This document shows positions 55,546 through 64,000 of a DNA stretch of 64,000 nucleotides, piece after piece. The notes below the pieces were generated by a model. It saw nothing but the letters and a program-made list of their open reading frames with translations, was not told the origin of the DNA and did not search any database. Source of the stretch: Pseudomonas sp. GGS8 (GTDB lineage: Bacteria; Pseudomonadota; Gammaproteobacteria; Pseudomonadales; Pseudomonadaceae); NCBI RefSeq assembly GCF_024168645.1, contig NZ_JALJWF010000001.1, forward strand, positions 2,781,001 to 2,845,000. Direction: 5' to 3'. Position 1 is the first letter of the stretch, and the number at the start of each line of letters is the position of its first letter. Both the position numbers and the translations under genes were made by a program.

Positions 55546-57084
55546 ATGAATCTGCTCAAATCGTTGGCCGCTGTCAGCTCTATCACGATGCTTTCCCGGG
55601 TGTTGGGGTTTGTTCGTGACACTCTAATCGCTCGTGCATTTGGCGCGGGAATGGCGACCGACGCCTTCTTTATCGCCTTCAAACTGCCCAATCTGCTGCG
55701 GCGAATCTTCGCCGAGGGGGCGTTTTCCCAGGCCTTTGTGCCGATTCTTGCCGAATACAAAAGCCAGAAGGGCGAGGAGGCGACGCGAACCTTCATTGCC
55801 TACGTCTCAGGCCTGTTGACGCTGGTGCTGGCGCTGGTCACTGCGTTGGGTATGCTCGCCGCCCCTTGGGTCATCTGGGCCACGGCACCGGGATTCGTCG
55901 ATTCTCCGGAAAAATTCCGGCTGACCACCGATCTGTTGCGGGTCACTTTTCCTTATATATTGCTGATCTCCCTGTCTTCATTGGCCGGGGCGATCCTCAA
56001 CACCTGGAACCGCTTCTCGGTGCCCGCCTTCGTGCCGACCCTGCTCAATGTCAGCATGATCATCTTTGCGGTGTTCCTGACGCCGTACTTCGATCCGCCA
56101 GTGATGGCGCTGGGCTGGGCCGTGCTGGTGGGCGGGCTGGCACAGTTGCTGTTTCAACTGCCGCACTTGAAAAAAATCGGCATGCTGGTATTGCCGCGCC
56201 TGAGTCTGCGCGATAGCGGTGTCTGGCGGGTGATGAAGCAGATGCTGCCCGCGATCATCGGGGTTTCGGTGAGTCAGATTTCGCTGATCATCAACACTAT
56301 TTTTGCTTCGTTTCTGGTGGCCGGTTCCGTGTCCTGGATGTATTACGCTGACCGCCTGATGGAATTGCCATCCGGCGTGCTGGGTGTGGCGCTGGGCACG
56401 ATTCTGTTGCCGACCCTGGCCAAGACCTACGCCAGTCAGGATCGCCACGAATACTCGCGGATCCTCGATTGGGGGCTGCGCCTGTGTTTCATGCTGGTGT
56501 TGCCGTGCTCCCTGGCGCTGGGGATTCTGGCGGAGCCGCTGACGGCTTCGCTGTTTCAGTATGGCCAGTTCAGCGCTTTCGATGCGGCCATGACTCAACG
56601 CGCGTTGATCGCTTATTCCGTCGGTTTGCTGGGGATTATCGTGATTAAAGTGCTGGCACCAGGCTTCTATGCGCAACAGAACATCCGCACCCCGGTAAAA
56701 ATCGCGATTTTCACCCTGATCGTCACTCAGCTGTTCAACCTGGTGCTGATCGGTCCGCTGGCTCACGCTGGCCTGGCCCTGGCCATCAGTGCGGGTGCCT
56801 GCATTAACGCCGGGCTGCTGTTCTATCAACTGCGCAAGCAGCAGATGTATCAGCCGCAACCGGGTTGGGCGAAATTCGGGTTCAAGTTGCTGGTGGCGGT
56901 AGCGGTGATGTCTGCAGTATTGCTGGGTGCTATGCACTTTATGCCGGCCTGGGGGCAGGGGCCTATGCTTGAGCGGCTGCTGCGTCTGGGTGCATTGGTA
57001 ATCGCAGGCGTCGTGGCGTATTTCGGCATGTTGCTGTTGATGGGCTTCCGTTTGCGCGACTTCAATCGCAAGGCCTTGAGCTGA
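55546..57084 (+). CDS. murJ: Lipid II flippase MurJ (MviN)
   Basis: 512 residues, about 14 membrane helices. '[20 protein letters not shown]', '[20 protein letters not shown]' and '[20 protein letters not shown]' are diagnostic. It flips lipid II across the inner membrane for peptidoglycan synthesis. The ATG at 55546 begins the conserved sequence; the longer upstream frame is not conserved. It is divergent from rpsT. Confidence 0.97.
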   Translation: MNLLKSLAAVSSITMLSRVLGFVRDTLIARAFGAGMATDAFFIAFKLPNLLRRIFAEGAFSQAFVPILAEYKSQKGEEATRTFIAYVSGLLTLVLALVTALGMLAAPWVIWATAPGFVDSPEKFRLTTDLLRVTFPYILLISLSSLAGAILNTWNRFSVPAFVPTLLNVSMIIFAVFLTPYFDPPVMALGWAVLVGGLAQLLFQLPHLKKIGMLVLPRLSLRDSGVWRVMKQMLPAIIGVSVSQISLIINTIFASFLVAGSVSWMYYADRLMELPSGVLGVALGTILLPTLAKTYASQDRHEYSRILDWGLRLCFMLVLPCSLALGILAEPLTASLFQYGQFSAFDAAMTQRALIAYSVGLLGIIVIKVLAPGFYAQQNIRTPVKIAIFTLIVTQLFNLVLIGPLAHAGLALAISAGACINAGLLFYQLRKQQMYQPQPGWAKFGFKLLVAVAVMSAVLLGAMHFMPAWGQGPMLERLLRLGALVIAGVVAYFGMLLLMGFRLRDFNRKALS

Positions 57085-57213
57085 AGACGTTATCTCGATA
57101 ATCATGGGCGAACCGGCAGTTTTGTCGGTTCGATCACTTTGGGTTACGGTGTTGCCTGTCGTCGGCCGCCGGGTGTGGTTATAATCGACCACTTTATGAG
57201 CAAGAAGCGCGTT

Positions 57214-58164
57214 ATGCAGCTGGTTCGAGGCCTCCACAACCTGCGCCCCCAGCATCGGGGCTGTGTCGCCACTATTGGCAACTTTGACGGTGTTCACCGT
57301 GGTCACCAGGCTATCCTGGTCCGGCTGCGGGAGCGTGCGCTCGAGTTGGGCGTGCCCAGCTGCGTGGTGATTTTTGAGCCGCAGCCGCGGGAGTTCTTCG
57401 CTCCGGACACCGCCCCGGCCCGTCTGGCCCGCCTGCGGGACAAACTGCAGCTGCTGGCCGAAGAGGGTGTCGACCGGGTGTTGTGCCTGGCTTTCAACCA
57501 TCGCCTGAGCAAACTCAGCGCCAGAGAATTCGTCGATACTATTCTGGTGGACGGCCTCGGTGTGCAGCATCTGGAAGTCGGTGACGATTTCCGTTTCGGT
57601 TGTGACCGGCTGGGGGATTTCGATTACCTGCAACAAGCCGGCGTCCTTCAGGGCTTTACCGTCGAAGCGGCGCAGACCGTCGAGCTGGACGGCATTCGTG
57701 TCAGCAGTACTCAGGTCCGCAATGCTCTGGCCGCTGCCGATTTCGCCTTGGCCGAGCAACTGCTCGGTCGCCCGTACCGGATTGCCGGTCGGGTCCTGCA
57801 TGGCCAGAAGCTGGCGCGCCAGTTGGGTACGCCCACGGCCAACGTGCAACTCAAGCGTCGTCGTGTGCCGTTGAGCGGGGTTTACCTGGTCAGCGTCGAC
57901 ATCGATGGCAAGACCTGGCCAGGCGTCGCCAATATCGGTGTGCGGCCAACGGTCGAAGGGGATGGCAAAGCCCACCTCGAAGTGCATCTTTTAGATTTTG
58001 CCGGCGATCTGTATGACCGGCGTTTGACGGTGGTTTTCCACCACAAGCTGCGTGAAGAGCAGCGTTTCGCCTCTCTGGAGGCGCTTAAGACGGCGATCAA
58101 TGCGGATATCGCCGCCGCCCGTGCCCTGTCGCACCTAGCGCCAATCGCTAATGAAGAGCCTTAA
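57214..58164 (+). CDS. ribF: Bifunctional riboflavin kinase / FAD synthetase
   Basis: 316 residues. The FAD synthetase half has 'VATIGNFDGVHRGHQAILVR' (nucleotidyltransferase G-x-F-D-G-x-H-x-G-H) and 'ISSTQVR'-like 'GIRVSSTQVRNALAA'; the kinase half has 'LGTPTANVQLKRRRVPLSGV' with the P-T-A-N motif. Converts riboflavin to FMN and FAD. The start at 57214 begins at the conserved 'QLVRGLHNLRPQHRG'; an ATG six codons earlier is possible. A TATAAT at 57180-57185 stands just upstream. ileS starts at the next base after the stop. Confidence 0.96.
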   Translation: MQLVRGLHNLRPQHRGCVATIGNFDGVHRGHQAILVRLRERALELGVPSCVVIFEPQPREFFAPDTAPARLARLRDKLQLLAEEGVDRVLCLAFNHRLSKLSAREFVDTILVDGLGVQHLEVGDDFRFGCDRLGDFDYLQQAGVLQGFTVEAAQTVELDGIRVSSTQVRNALAAADFALAEQLLGRPYRIAGRVLHGQKLARQLGTPTANVQLKRRRVPLSGVYLVSVDIDGKTWPGVANIGVRPTVEGDGKAHLEVHLLDFAGDLYDRRLTVVFHHKLREEQRFASLEALKTAINADIAAARALSHLAPIANEEP

Positions 58165-60996
58165 ATGACCGACTATAAAGCCACGCTAAACCTTCCGGAC
58201 ACCGCCTTCCCAATGAAGGCCGGCCTGCCTCAGCGCGAACCGCAGATTCTGCAGCGCTGGGACAGCATTGGCCTGTACGGTAAGTTGCGCGAGATTGGCA
58301 AGGATCGTCCGAAGTTCGTACTGCACGACGGTCCTCCGTACGCCAACGGCACGATTCATATCGGTCATGCACTGAACAAGATTCTCAAGGACATGATCAT
58401 TCGCTCGAAAACCCTGTCGGGTTTCGACGCACCTTATGTTCCGGGCTGGGACTGCCACGGTCTGCCGATCGAGCACAAAGTCGAAGTGACCCACGGCAAG
58501 AACCTGGGCGCCGACAAGACCCGCGAACTGTGCCGTGCCTACGCCACCGAGCAGATCGAAGGCCAGAAGTCCGAATTCATCCGTCTGGGCGTGTTGGGCG
58601 ATTTCGCCAACCCGTACAAGACCATGGACTTCAAAAACGAGGCCGGTGAAATCCGCGCCTTGGCGGAAATCGTCAAGGGAGGCTTCGTGTTCAAGGGCCT
58701 GAAACCGGTGAACTGGTGTTTTGACTGCGGTTCGGCCCTGGCTGAAGCGGAAGTCGAGTACGAGAATAAAAAATCTGCGACCATCGATGTGGCGTTCCCG
58801 ATTGCCGAAGAAGCCAAGCTGGCGGCTGCATTCGGTCTGCCGTCGCTGGCCAAGCCTGCTTCGATCGTGATCTGGACCACCACCCCGTGGACCATCCCGG
58901 CCAACCAGGCGCTGAACGTTCACCCGGAATTCAACTATGCCCTGGTCGATGTCGGCGACAAGCTGCTGGTGCTGGCTGAAGAGCTGGTCGAGTCGTGCCT
59001 GACCCGTTACAGCCTGGAAGGCTCGGTCATCGCGACCACCACCGGTAAAGCGCTGGAGCTGATCAACTTCCGTCACCCGTTCTATGATCGCCTGTCGCCG
59101 GTTTACCTGGCCGAGTACGTTGAACTGGGCGCCGGTACGGGTGTGGTTCACTCCTCGCCAGCCTACGGCGTGGACGACTTCGTGACCTGCAAGAAGTACG
59201 GCATGGTCAACGACGACATCATCAATCCGGTACAAAGCAACGGCGTTTACGTACCGTCGCTGGAGTTCTTCGGCGGCCAGTTCATCTGGAAAGCCAACCC
59301 GGCCATCGTCGACAAACTGACCGAAGTCGGCGCGCTGCTGCACACCACCACCATCGAACACAGCTACATGCACTGCTGGCGTCACAAGACCCCGCTGATC
59401 TACCGCGCCACCGCGCAGTGGTTCATCGGCATGGACAAAGAGCCTGCGACCGGCGACACCCTGCGCAAGCGGGCGATCAAAGCCATCGAAGACACCAAGT
59501 TCGTCCCGGCCTGGGGCCAGGCACGCCTGCACTCGATGATCGCCAACCGTCCGGACTGGTGCATCTCCCGTCAGCGTAACTGGGGTGTGCCGATCCCGTT
59601 CTTCCTGAACAAGGAAAGCGGCGAACTGCACCCACGCACCGTCGAACTGATGGAAATCGTCGCCCAGCGCGTCGAAGTCGAAGGCATCGAAGCCTGGTTC
59701 AAGATGGACGCCGCCGAGTTGCTCGGTGACGAAGCGCCGTTGTACGACAAGATCAGTGACACCCTGGACGTCTGGTTCGACTCGGGCACCACGCACTGGC
59801 ACGTCCTGCGCGGTTCACACCCGATGGGTCACGAAACCGGCCCACGTGCCGACCTGTATCTGGAAGGCTCGGACCAGCACCGCGGCTGGTTCCACTCCTC
59901 GTTGCTGACCGGTTGCGCCATCGACGACCACGCGCCGTACCGCGAACTGCTGACCCACGGTTTCACCGTCGACGAATCCGGTCGCAAGATGTCCAAGTCC
60001 CTGGGCAACGTGATCGCGCCGCAGAAGGTCAACGACACCCTGGGCGCCGACATCATGCGTCTGTGGGTAGCTTCTACCGACTATTCGGGTGAAATGGCGG
60101 TTTCCGAGCAGATCCTGCAACGCAGTGCGGACGCTTACCGGCGCATCCGTAACACCGCGCGTTTCCTGCTTTCCAACCTGACCGGTTTCAACCCGGCCAC
60201 CGACATCCTGCCGGCCGAAGAAATGCTCGCCCTGGACCGTTGGGCCGTGGACCGCACCCTGTTGCTGCAACGCGAGCTGCAGGAGCACTACGGCGAATAC
60301 CGCTTCTGGAACGTCTACTCCAAGATCCACAACTTCTGCGTGCAGGAGTTGGGCGGTTTCTACCTGGACATCATCAAGGACCGTCAGTACACCACTGGCG
60401 CCGACAGCAAGGCCCGTCGTTCGTGCCAGACCGCGCTGTTCCACATCAGCGAAGCGCTGGTGCGCTGGATCGCGCCGATCCTGGCGTTCACCGCCGACGA
60501 GCTGTGGCAGTACCTGCCGGGCGAGCGTAACGAGTCTGTGATGCTCAACACCTGGTACGAAGGCCTGACCGAATTGCCGGAAGGCTTCGAGCTGGATCGC
60601 GCTTACTGGGAGCGGATCATGGCGGTCAAGGTTGCGGTCAACAAGGAAATGGAAATCCAGCGTGCGGCGAAGGCCGTCGGTGGCAACCTGCAAGCCGAAG
60701 TGACGCTGTTCGCCGAAGACGCGCTGAGCGCCGACCTGGCCAAGCTGAGCAACGAACTGCGCTTCGTACTGATTACCTCGACCGCCACCGTTGCGCCTTT
60801 TGTTCAGGCGCCAGCGGACGCGGTAGTCACCGAAGTCAGCGGCCTGAAGCTCAAAGTGGTCAAGTCCGGTTTCGCCAAGTGCGCCCGTTGCTGGCACTGC
60901 CGTGAAGACGTCGGCGTGAACCCGGAGCATCCGGAAATCTGCGGTCGTTGCGTCGACAACATCAGCGGCGCGGGCGAGGTTCGTCACTATGCCTAA
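58165..60996 (+). CDS. ileS: Isoleucyl-tRNA synthetase
   Basis: 943 residues, class I synthetase. The HIGH motif is in '[15 protein letters not shown]' and KMSKS in '[15 protein letters not shown]'. The editing domain has '[15 protein letters not shown]'. A C-terminal zinc site uses Cys in '[10 protein letters not shown]' and 'EICGRCVDN'. It starts at the base following the ribF stop and its last 8 nt overlap lspA, so the genes are translated as a coupled group. Confidence 0.98.
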   Translation: MTDYKATLNLPDTAFPMKAGLPQREPQILQRWDSIGLYGKLREIGKDRPKFVLHDGPPYANGTIHIGHALNKILKDMIIRSKTLSGFDAPYVPGWDCHGLPIEHKVEVTHGKNLGADKTRELCRAYATEQIEGQKSEFIRLGVLGDFANPYKTMDFKNEAGEIRALAEIVKGGFVFKGLKPVNWCFDCGSALAEAEVEYENKKSATIDVAFPIAEEAKLAAAFGLPSLAKPASIVIWTTTPWTIPANQALNVHPEFNYALVDVGDKLLVLAEELVESCLTRYSLEGSVIATTTGKALELINFRHPFYDRLSPVYLAEYVELGAGTGVVHSSPAYGVDDFVTCKKYGMVNDDIINPVQSNGVYVPSLEFFGGQFIWKANPAIVDKLTEVGALLHTTTIEHSYMHCWRHKTPLIYRATAQWFIGMDKEPATGDTLRKRAIKAIEDTKFVPAWGQARLHSMIANRPDWCISRQRNWGVPIPFFLNKESGELHPRTVELMEIVAQRVEVEGIEAWFKMDAAELLGDEAPLYDKISDTLDVWFDSGTTHWHVLRGSHPMGHETGPRADLYLEGSDQHRGWFHSSLLTGCAIDDHAPYRELLTHGFTVDESGRKMSKSLGNVIAPQKVNDTLGADIMRLWVASTDYSGEMAVSEQILQRSADAYRRIRNTARFLLSNLTGFNPATDILPAEEMLALDRWAVDRTLLLQRELQEHYGEYRFWNVYSKIHNFCVQELGGFYLDIIKDRQYTTGADSKARRSCQTALFHISEALVRWIAPILAFTADELWQYLPGERNESVMLNTWYEGLTELPEGFELDRAYWERIMAVKVAVNKEMEIQRAAKAVGGNLQAEVTLFAEDALSADLAKLSNELRFVLITSTATVAPFVQAPADAVVTEVSGLKLKVVKSGFAKCARCWHCREDVGVNPEHPEICGRCVDNISGAGEVRHYA

Positions 60997-61501
60997 TGCC
61001 GTTGGCCGTTTCGGACGGCTGAGCTGGCTCTGGTTGAGTTTGCTGGTCCTGGTCATCGACCAGGCCAGCAAGTTCTACTTCGAAAGCTCGCTGAGCATGT
61101 ACCAGCAAATCGTGGTGATCCCCGATCTGTTCAGCTGGACCCTGGCCTACAACACGGGCGCGGCATTCAGCTTCCTGGCCGACAGCTCGGGCTGGCAGCG
61201 CTGGCTGTTCGCCCTGATCGCGGTGGTGGTCAGCGCGGTGCTGGTGATCTGGCTCAAGCGCCTGGGGCGCAACGAAACCTGGCTGGCGATCGCTTTGGCG
61301 CTGGTGCTGGGTGGCGCGCTGGGCAATCTGTACGACCGCATTGCCCTAGGCCATGTGATCGATTTCATTCTGGTGCACTGGCAGAACCGCTGGTACTTCC
61401 CGGCGTTCAACTTTGCTGACAGTGCCATTTCTGTCGGTGCCGTGATGCTTGCGCTGGATATGTTCAAAAGTAAGAAGACCGGAGAAACCGTTCATGACTG
61501 A
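60989..61501 (+). CDS. lspA: Lipoprotein signal peptidase (signal peptidase II)
   Basis: 170 residues, four membrane helices. Catalytic Asp residues are in '[20 protein letters not shown]' and '[14 protein letters not shown]'; '[10 protein letters not shown]' is also conserved. It removes signal peptides from prolipoproteins, so it processes the lipoproteins in this window. It overlaps ileS by 8 nt and fkpB by 8 nt. Confidence 0.97.
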   Translation: MPNAVGRFGRLSWLWLSLLVLVIDQASKFYFESSLSMYQQIVVIPDLFSWTLAYNTGAAFSFLADSSGWQRWLFALIAVVVSAVLVIWLKRLGRNETWLAIALALVLGGALGNLYDRIALGHVIDFILVHWQNRWYFPAFNFADSAISVGAVMLALDMFKSKKTGETVHD

Positions 61502-61946
61502 ACAGGTATTGGCTGAACAACGTATCGGCCAGAACACGGAAGTCACCTTGCACTTTGCATTGCGCCTGGAGAATGGCGACACCGTCGACAGCACCTTCGA
61601 CAAAGCCCCGGCGACCTTCAAGGTCGGCGACGGCAACCTGTTGCCAGGCTTCGAAGCCGCGCTGTTCGGCTTCAAGGCCGGCGATAAACGCAGCCTGTCC
61701 ATCGAGCCGGAAAACGCCTTTGGCCAGCCTAACCCGCAAAACGTGCAGATCATCCCGCGTTCGCAGTTCCAGGACATGGATCTGTCGCCAGGATTGTTGG
61801 TGATCTTCAACGATGCCGCCAATACCGAGCTGCCAGGCGTAGTGAAGGAATTCGATGACGCGCAAGTGACCATCGACTTCAACCACCCGCTCGCCGGTAA
61901 AACCTTGACCTTTGACGTCGAGATCATCAACGTCAAAGCGCTGTAA
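61494..61946 (+). CDS. fkpB: FKBP-type peptidyl-prolyl isomerase FkpB (SlpA)
   Basis: 150 residues. 'VTLHFALRLENGDTVDSTFD' and 'LLPGFEAALFGFKAGDKRSL' form the FKBP part; the inserted flap domain is 'ENAFGQPNPQNVQIIPRSQF'. SlpA/SlyD-like chaperone without the metal-binding tail. I place the start at the ATG overlapping the lspA stop; the conserved sequence starts there. ispH follows after a long repeat. Confidence 0.95.
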   Translation: MTEQVLAEQRIGQNTEVTLHFALRLENGDTVDSTFDKAPATFKVGDGNLLPGFEAALFGFKAGDKRSLSIEPENAFGQPNPQNVQIIPRSQFQDMDLSPGLLVIFNDAANTELPGVVKEFDDAQVTIDFNHPLAGKTLTFDVEIINVKAL

Positions 61947-61965
61947 CGTTGTGGAAGCGAGCCTT

Positions 61966-62128
61966 TGTGGCGAGGGGGCTTGCCCCCGTTGGGGTGCGAA
62001 GCGCCCCTGAAACCAGCCACCGCTATCTTGAATGAGAAAGCGGTGACCGGTTTACGATTGCTGCGCAATCGAACGGGGCGATGCGGCGTTCCGACAAGCC
62101 CCCTCGCCACAGCAGGCTCGCTCCCACA
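61966..62128. repeat. Long REPIN-like inverted repeat with an attached REP half
   Basis: Ends TGTGGCGAGGGGGCTTG (61966-61982) and complement (62095-62111); interior 'CCCCCGTTGGGGTGCG' and 'CGAACGGGGCGATGCGGCG'. A half element GCAGGCTCGCTCCCACA continues to 62128. It lies between fkpB and ispH, within an otherwise compact operon. Confidence 0.88.
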
Positions 62129-62181
62129 GTTGGTTTTTCACTGTTTTCGCTATTTCTTGCGCGCAAGACACGAGGCACAGC

Positions 62182-63129
62182 ATGCAAATCAAACTCGCCA
62201 ACCCCCGTGGCTTCTGCGCCGGTGTGGACCGGGCAATCGAAATCGTCAACCGCGCCCTGGAAGTCTTCGGGCCGCCGATCTATGTGCGCCACGAAGTGGT
62301 CCACAATAAATTCGTCGTCGAAGACCTGCGCGCCCGCGGGGCGATCTTCGTCGAGGAACTGGATCAGGTGCCTGACGACGTGATCGTGATCTTCAGCGCC
62401 CACGGCGTTTCCCAGGCCGTGCGTACCGAAGCCACAGGCCGTGGTCTGAAGGTGTTCGACGCGACCTGCCCGCTGGTGACCAAGGTGCACATCGAAGTCG
62501 CCCGTTACAGCCGTGACGGTCGTGAATGCATCCTCATCGGTCATGCCGGCCACCCGGAAGTCGAAGGCACCATGGGCCAATACGATGGCAGCAATGGTGG
62601 CGCGATCTATCTGGTAGAAGACGAAAAAGATGTCGCCGCGTTGCAGGTGAACAACCCTGAAAAGCTGGCTTTCGTTACCCAGACCACGCTGTCCATGGAC
62701 GATACCAGCCGCGTGATCGACGCCCTGCGTACACGTTTCCCGGCGATCGGTGGTCCGCGCAAGGACGACATCTGCTACGCCACGCAAAACCGTCAGGACG
62801 CCGTCAAGCAACTGGCGGACGAGTGTGATGTGGTGCTGGTAGTCGGCAGCCCGAACAGCTCCAACTCCAATCGTCTGCGTGAACTGGCCGAACGCATGGC
62901 CACCCCGGCCTATCTGATCGATGGCGCGGAAGACCTGCAAAAGAGCTGGTTCGACGGTGTCGAGCGTATTGGTATCACTGCCGGTGCCTCCGCTCCGGAA
63001 GTGCTGGTACGTGGCGTGATCCAGCAATTGCAGGCCTGGGGTGCCACGGGTGCCGATGAACTGGCCGGTCGCGAGGAGAACATCACCTTCTCCATGCCTA
63101 AAGAGCTGCGCGTGCGTTCGCTGCTGTAA
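62182..63129 (+). CDS. ispH: 4-hydroxy-3-methylbut-2-enyl diphosphate reductase
   Basis: 315 residues, iron-sulfur enzyme of the MEP pathway (formerly lytB). Cluster Cys residues are in '[15 protein letters not shown]', '[13 protein letters not shown]' and '[12 protein letters not shown]'; '[15 protein letters not shown]' binds the diphosphate. It produces IPP and DMAPP, feeding ispB. Its last 32 nt overlap, on the other strand, the 3' end of the fimT-like gene. Confidence 0.97.
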   Translation: MQIKLANPRGFCAGVDRAIEIVNRALEVFGPPIYVRHEVVHNKFVVEDLRARGAIFVEELDQVPDDVIVIFSAHGVSQAVRTEATGRGLKVFDATCPLVTKVHIEVARYSRDGRECILIGHAGHPEVEGTMGQYDGSNGGAIYLVEDEKDVAALQVNNPEKLAFVTQTTLSMDDTSRVIDALRTRFPAIGGPRKDDICYATQNRQDAVKQLADECDVVLVVGSPNSSNSNRLRELAERMATPAYLIDGAEDLQKSWFDGVERIGITAGASAPEVLVRGVIQQLQAWGATGADELAGREENITFSMPKELRVRSLL

Positions 63130-63655
63130 TACTTTTTGCTTTACGACACAGCGCCTGCTCAATCTTATGGTTGTCCAGGCGCACTCGACCACTTCGTGCC
63201 AGCACAATCTGGAGCCGGCTGACCGGCTCGCGAGCCGAACAAATATGTAGTGTCCCTGCCTGAAATGCCCGATCGGGCATCAGCGGTTGGCCCAGACTGC
63301 TGAAACGTACGAAGCGCCTGACCCACCAATTGCCGACAATCGGCGTCCGCGCATCACTCGCGCGCTCGACCAGTAGCGGATTGCTGCTGTCCTCTGGCCC
63401 TTTGCCGCTGATGTCCAGAATGATCCGCCAGCCCTGGCTCCAATCGCCGTTGATGCCATGAATGACCACGCTCTGGTTGCGGGTGATTGCCAGGGTTCTG
63501 GCGTGCCGGATCCCGCTGATCAGCGACTCGGCCGCCTGCTCCCGCTGATTTGATTCTGTCAGCGCTGCGAGTGCCGGGCTGACCAGTTGCAGAACAATCC
63601 CGACAATTGTCAGTCCCATGAGCAGTCCGATCAGGCTGAAACCTTGCTGACGCAT
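63098..63655 (-). CDS. GspH/FimT-type minor pilin-like protein with unusual residue 5
   Basis: 185 residues. '[15 protein letters not shown]' is a type IV pilin leader with prepilin peptidase cleavage between Gly5 and Phe6; the nearly invariant Glu5 of the mature protein is Gly here. A hydrophobic helix ('[20 protein letters not shown]') and a GspH/FimT body ('[20 protein letters not shown]') follow. Two Cys (in 'LHICSARE' and 'EQALCRKA') could form the pilin disulfide. Located where P. aeruginosa has its fimT-fimU-pilV cluster near ispH. I chose the ATG starting the leader; 49 codons upstream are not pilin-like. It may prime type IV pili or serve another assembly. Confidence 0.85.
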   Translation of the reverse strand: MRQQGFSLIGLLMGLTIVGIVLQLVSPALAALTESNQREQAAESLISGIRHARTLAITRNQSVVIHGINGDWSQGWRIILDISGKGPEDSSNPLLVERASDARTPIVGNWWVRRFVRFSSLGQPLMPDRAFQAGTLHICSAREPVSRLQIVLARSGRVRLDNHKIEQALCRKAKSITAANARAAL

Positions 63656-63786
63656 GTCATCTCCCTCCCTGGAGTACTGCGGCCCGCGCGATCCTTGCGC
63701 GAGTAATGGCAAAACAACCGTACATTCGCCGGTCGAATGTTCTAGCGTGTAGAAGCAGGTATAGCCGACGGCAACGGAGGGCATCG

Positions 63787-64000
63787 ATGGATCATCGTAC
63801 AAAAGGTTTCACGCTGATCGAGCTGCTGGTCACGCTCGCGGTGTTTCTGATCCTGATCACCCTGGCCGTGCCAGCGTTTACCCGCTCGGTGCAAAGCAAC
63901 AAGGCCGACACCGAGGTCGGCGACTTGCAACGGGCACTCACTTACGCGCGGCTCGAGGCGATTGATCGGGGCTTCACCACCCGGGTTCGTCCGACGGCCG
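63787..64000 (+). CDS. FimU/GspH-type minor pilin, 5' part (cut by window edge)
   Basis: 71 codons visible. The leader 'MDHRTKGFTLIELLVTLAVF' is a textbook type IV prepilin signal with Glu5 present. The following 'SNKADTEVGDLQRALTYARL' is typical of GspH-type minor pilins. Divergent from the fimT-like gene, 131 bp away; probably first gene of the minor pilin operon continuing beyond the window. Confidence 0.85.
   Translation, partial: MDHRTKGFTLIELLVTLAVFLILITLAVPAFTRSVQSNKADTEVGDLQRALTYARLEAIDRGFTTRVRPTA

Noticed and set aside
55978..57987. A 669-codon minus-strand frame opposite murJ and ribF
   Set aside because: Antisense to two conserved genes; Gln/His-rich composition and no signals.

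Overview
The window is chromosomal DNA of a Pseudomonas, most likely of the P. fluorescens group. Three things support this. The gene order from fklB through ispB, rplU-rpmA, obgE, proB, creA, rpsT, murJ, ribF, ileS, lspA, fkpB and ispH to type IV pilin genes is the order known from P. aeruginosa and relatives. The pairs katB-ankB and glyA-morA are typical of pseudomonads. The gaps between genes carry many paired inverted repeats of the Pseudomonas REP/REPIN type. The DNA is GC-rich and nearly all of it is coding. I see no prophage, insertion sequence, CRISPR array, rRNA or tRNA.

Layout. 1-0.8 kb: 5' part of a chemoreceptor gene. 0.9-7.8 kb: a quinate/shikimate catabolic island made of an MFS transporter, the fused dehydroshikimate dehydratase QuiC, a TetR regulator, a quinate/shikimate dehydrogenase, a type II dehydroquinate dehydratase and a LysR regulator. 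Together the enzymes would turn quinate or shikimate into protocatechuate. A similar 14-bp palindrome lies in front of both quiC and aroQ and is a candidate operator. 7.9-12.9 kb: trmA coupled to a purine permease, a small secreted protein, a DJ-1 relative without the usual cysteine, and an MFS exporter. 13.2-16.1 kb: cyanide-insensitive bd-type quinol oxidase (cydAB plus a 56-residue partner) behind a perfect Anr/FNR box. 16.1-24 kb: rlmG, an AT-rich orphan LuxR regulator, fpr, mscL, katB-ankB, radA and a PilZ protein. 24-31 kb: cstA-yjiX-yjiA, two FCD-type GntR regulators and a dicarboxylate transporter. 30.7-38 kb: glyA, the large c-di-GMP protein MorA, and ettA. 38-49 kb: a Gre-like factor, lipoproteins, DUF4105 and DUF3015 proteins, a Lon-like protease, yqhA and fklB. 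49-64 kb: the conserved housekeeping block, ending at two divergent type IV pilin-like genes, the second cut by the window edge.

Most of the window is ordinary core genome and I did not find a clearly new multi-gene system. The observations best worth following are the shared quiC/aroQ palindrome; a nested, possibly switching RNA structure between morA and ettA; several family members lacking a hallmark residue (DJ-1 Cys, FimT Glu5, Gre acidic tip, Lon-like Walker A Lys); a Fur-like box before a small conserved gene; the AT-rich LuxR solo; and two size classes of REPIN-like repeats. Function calls rest on reading the translations and recalling families; no database search was possible.
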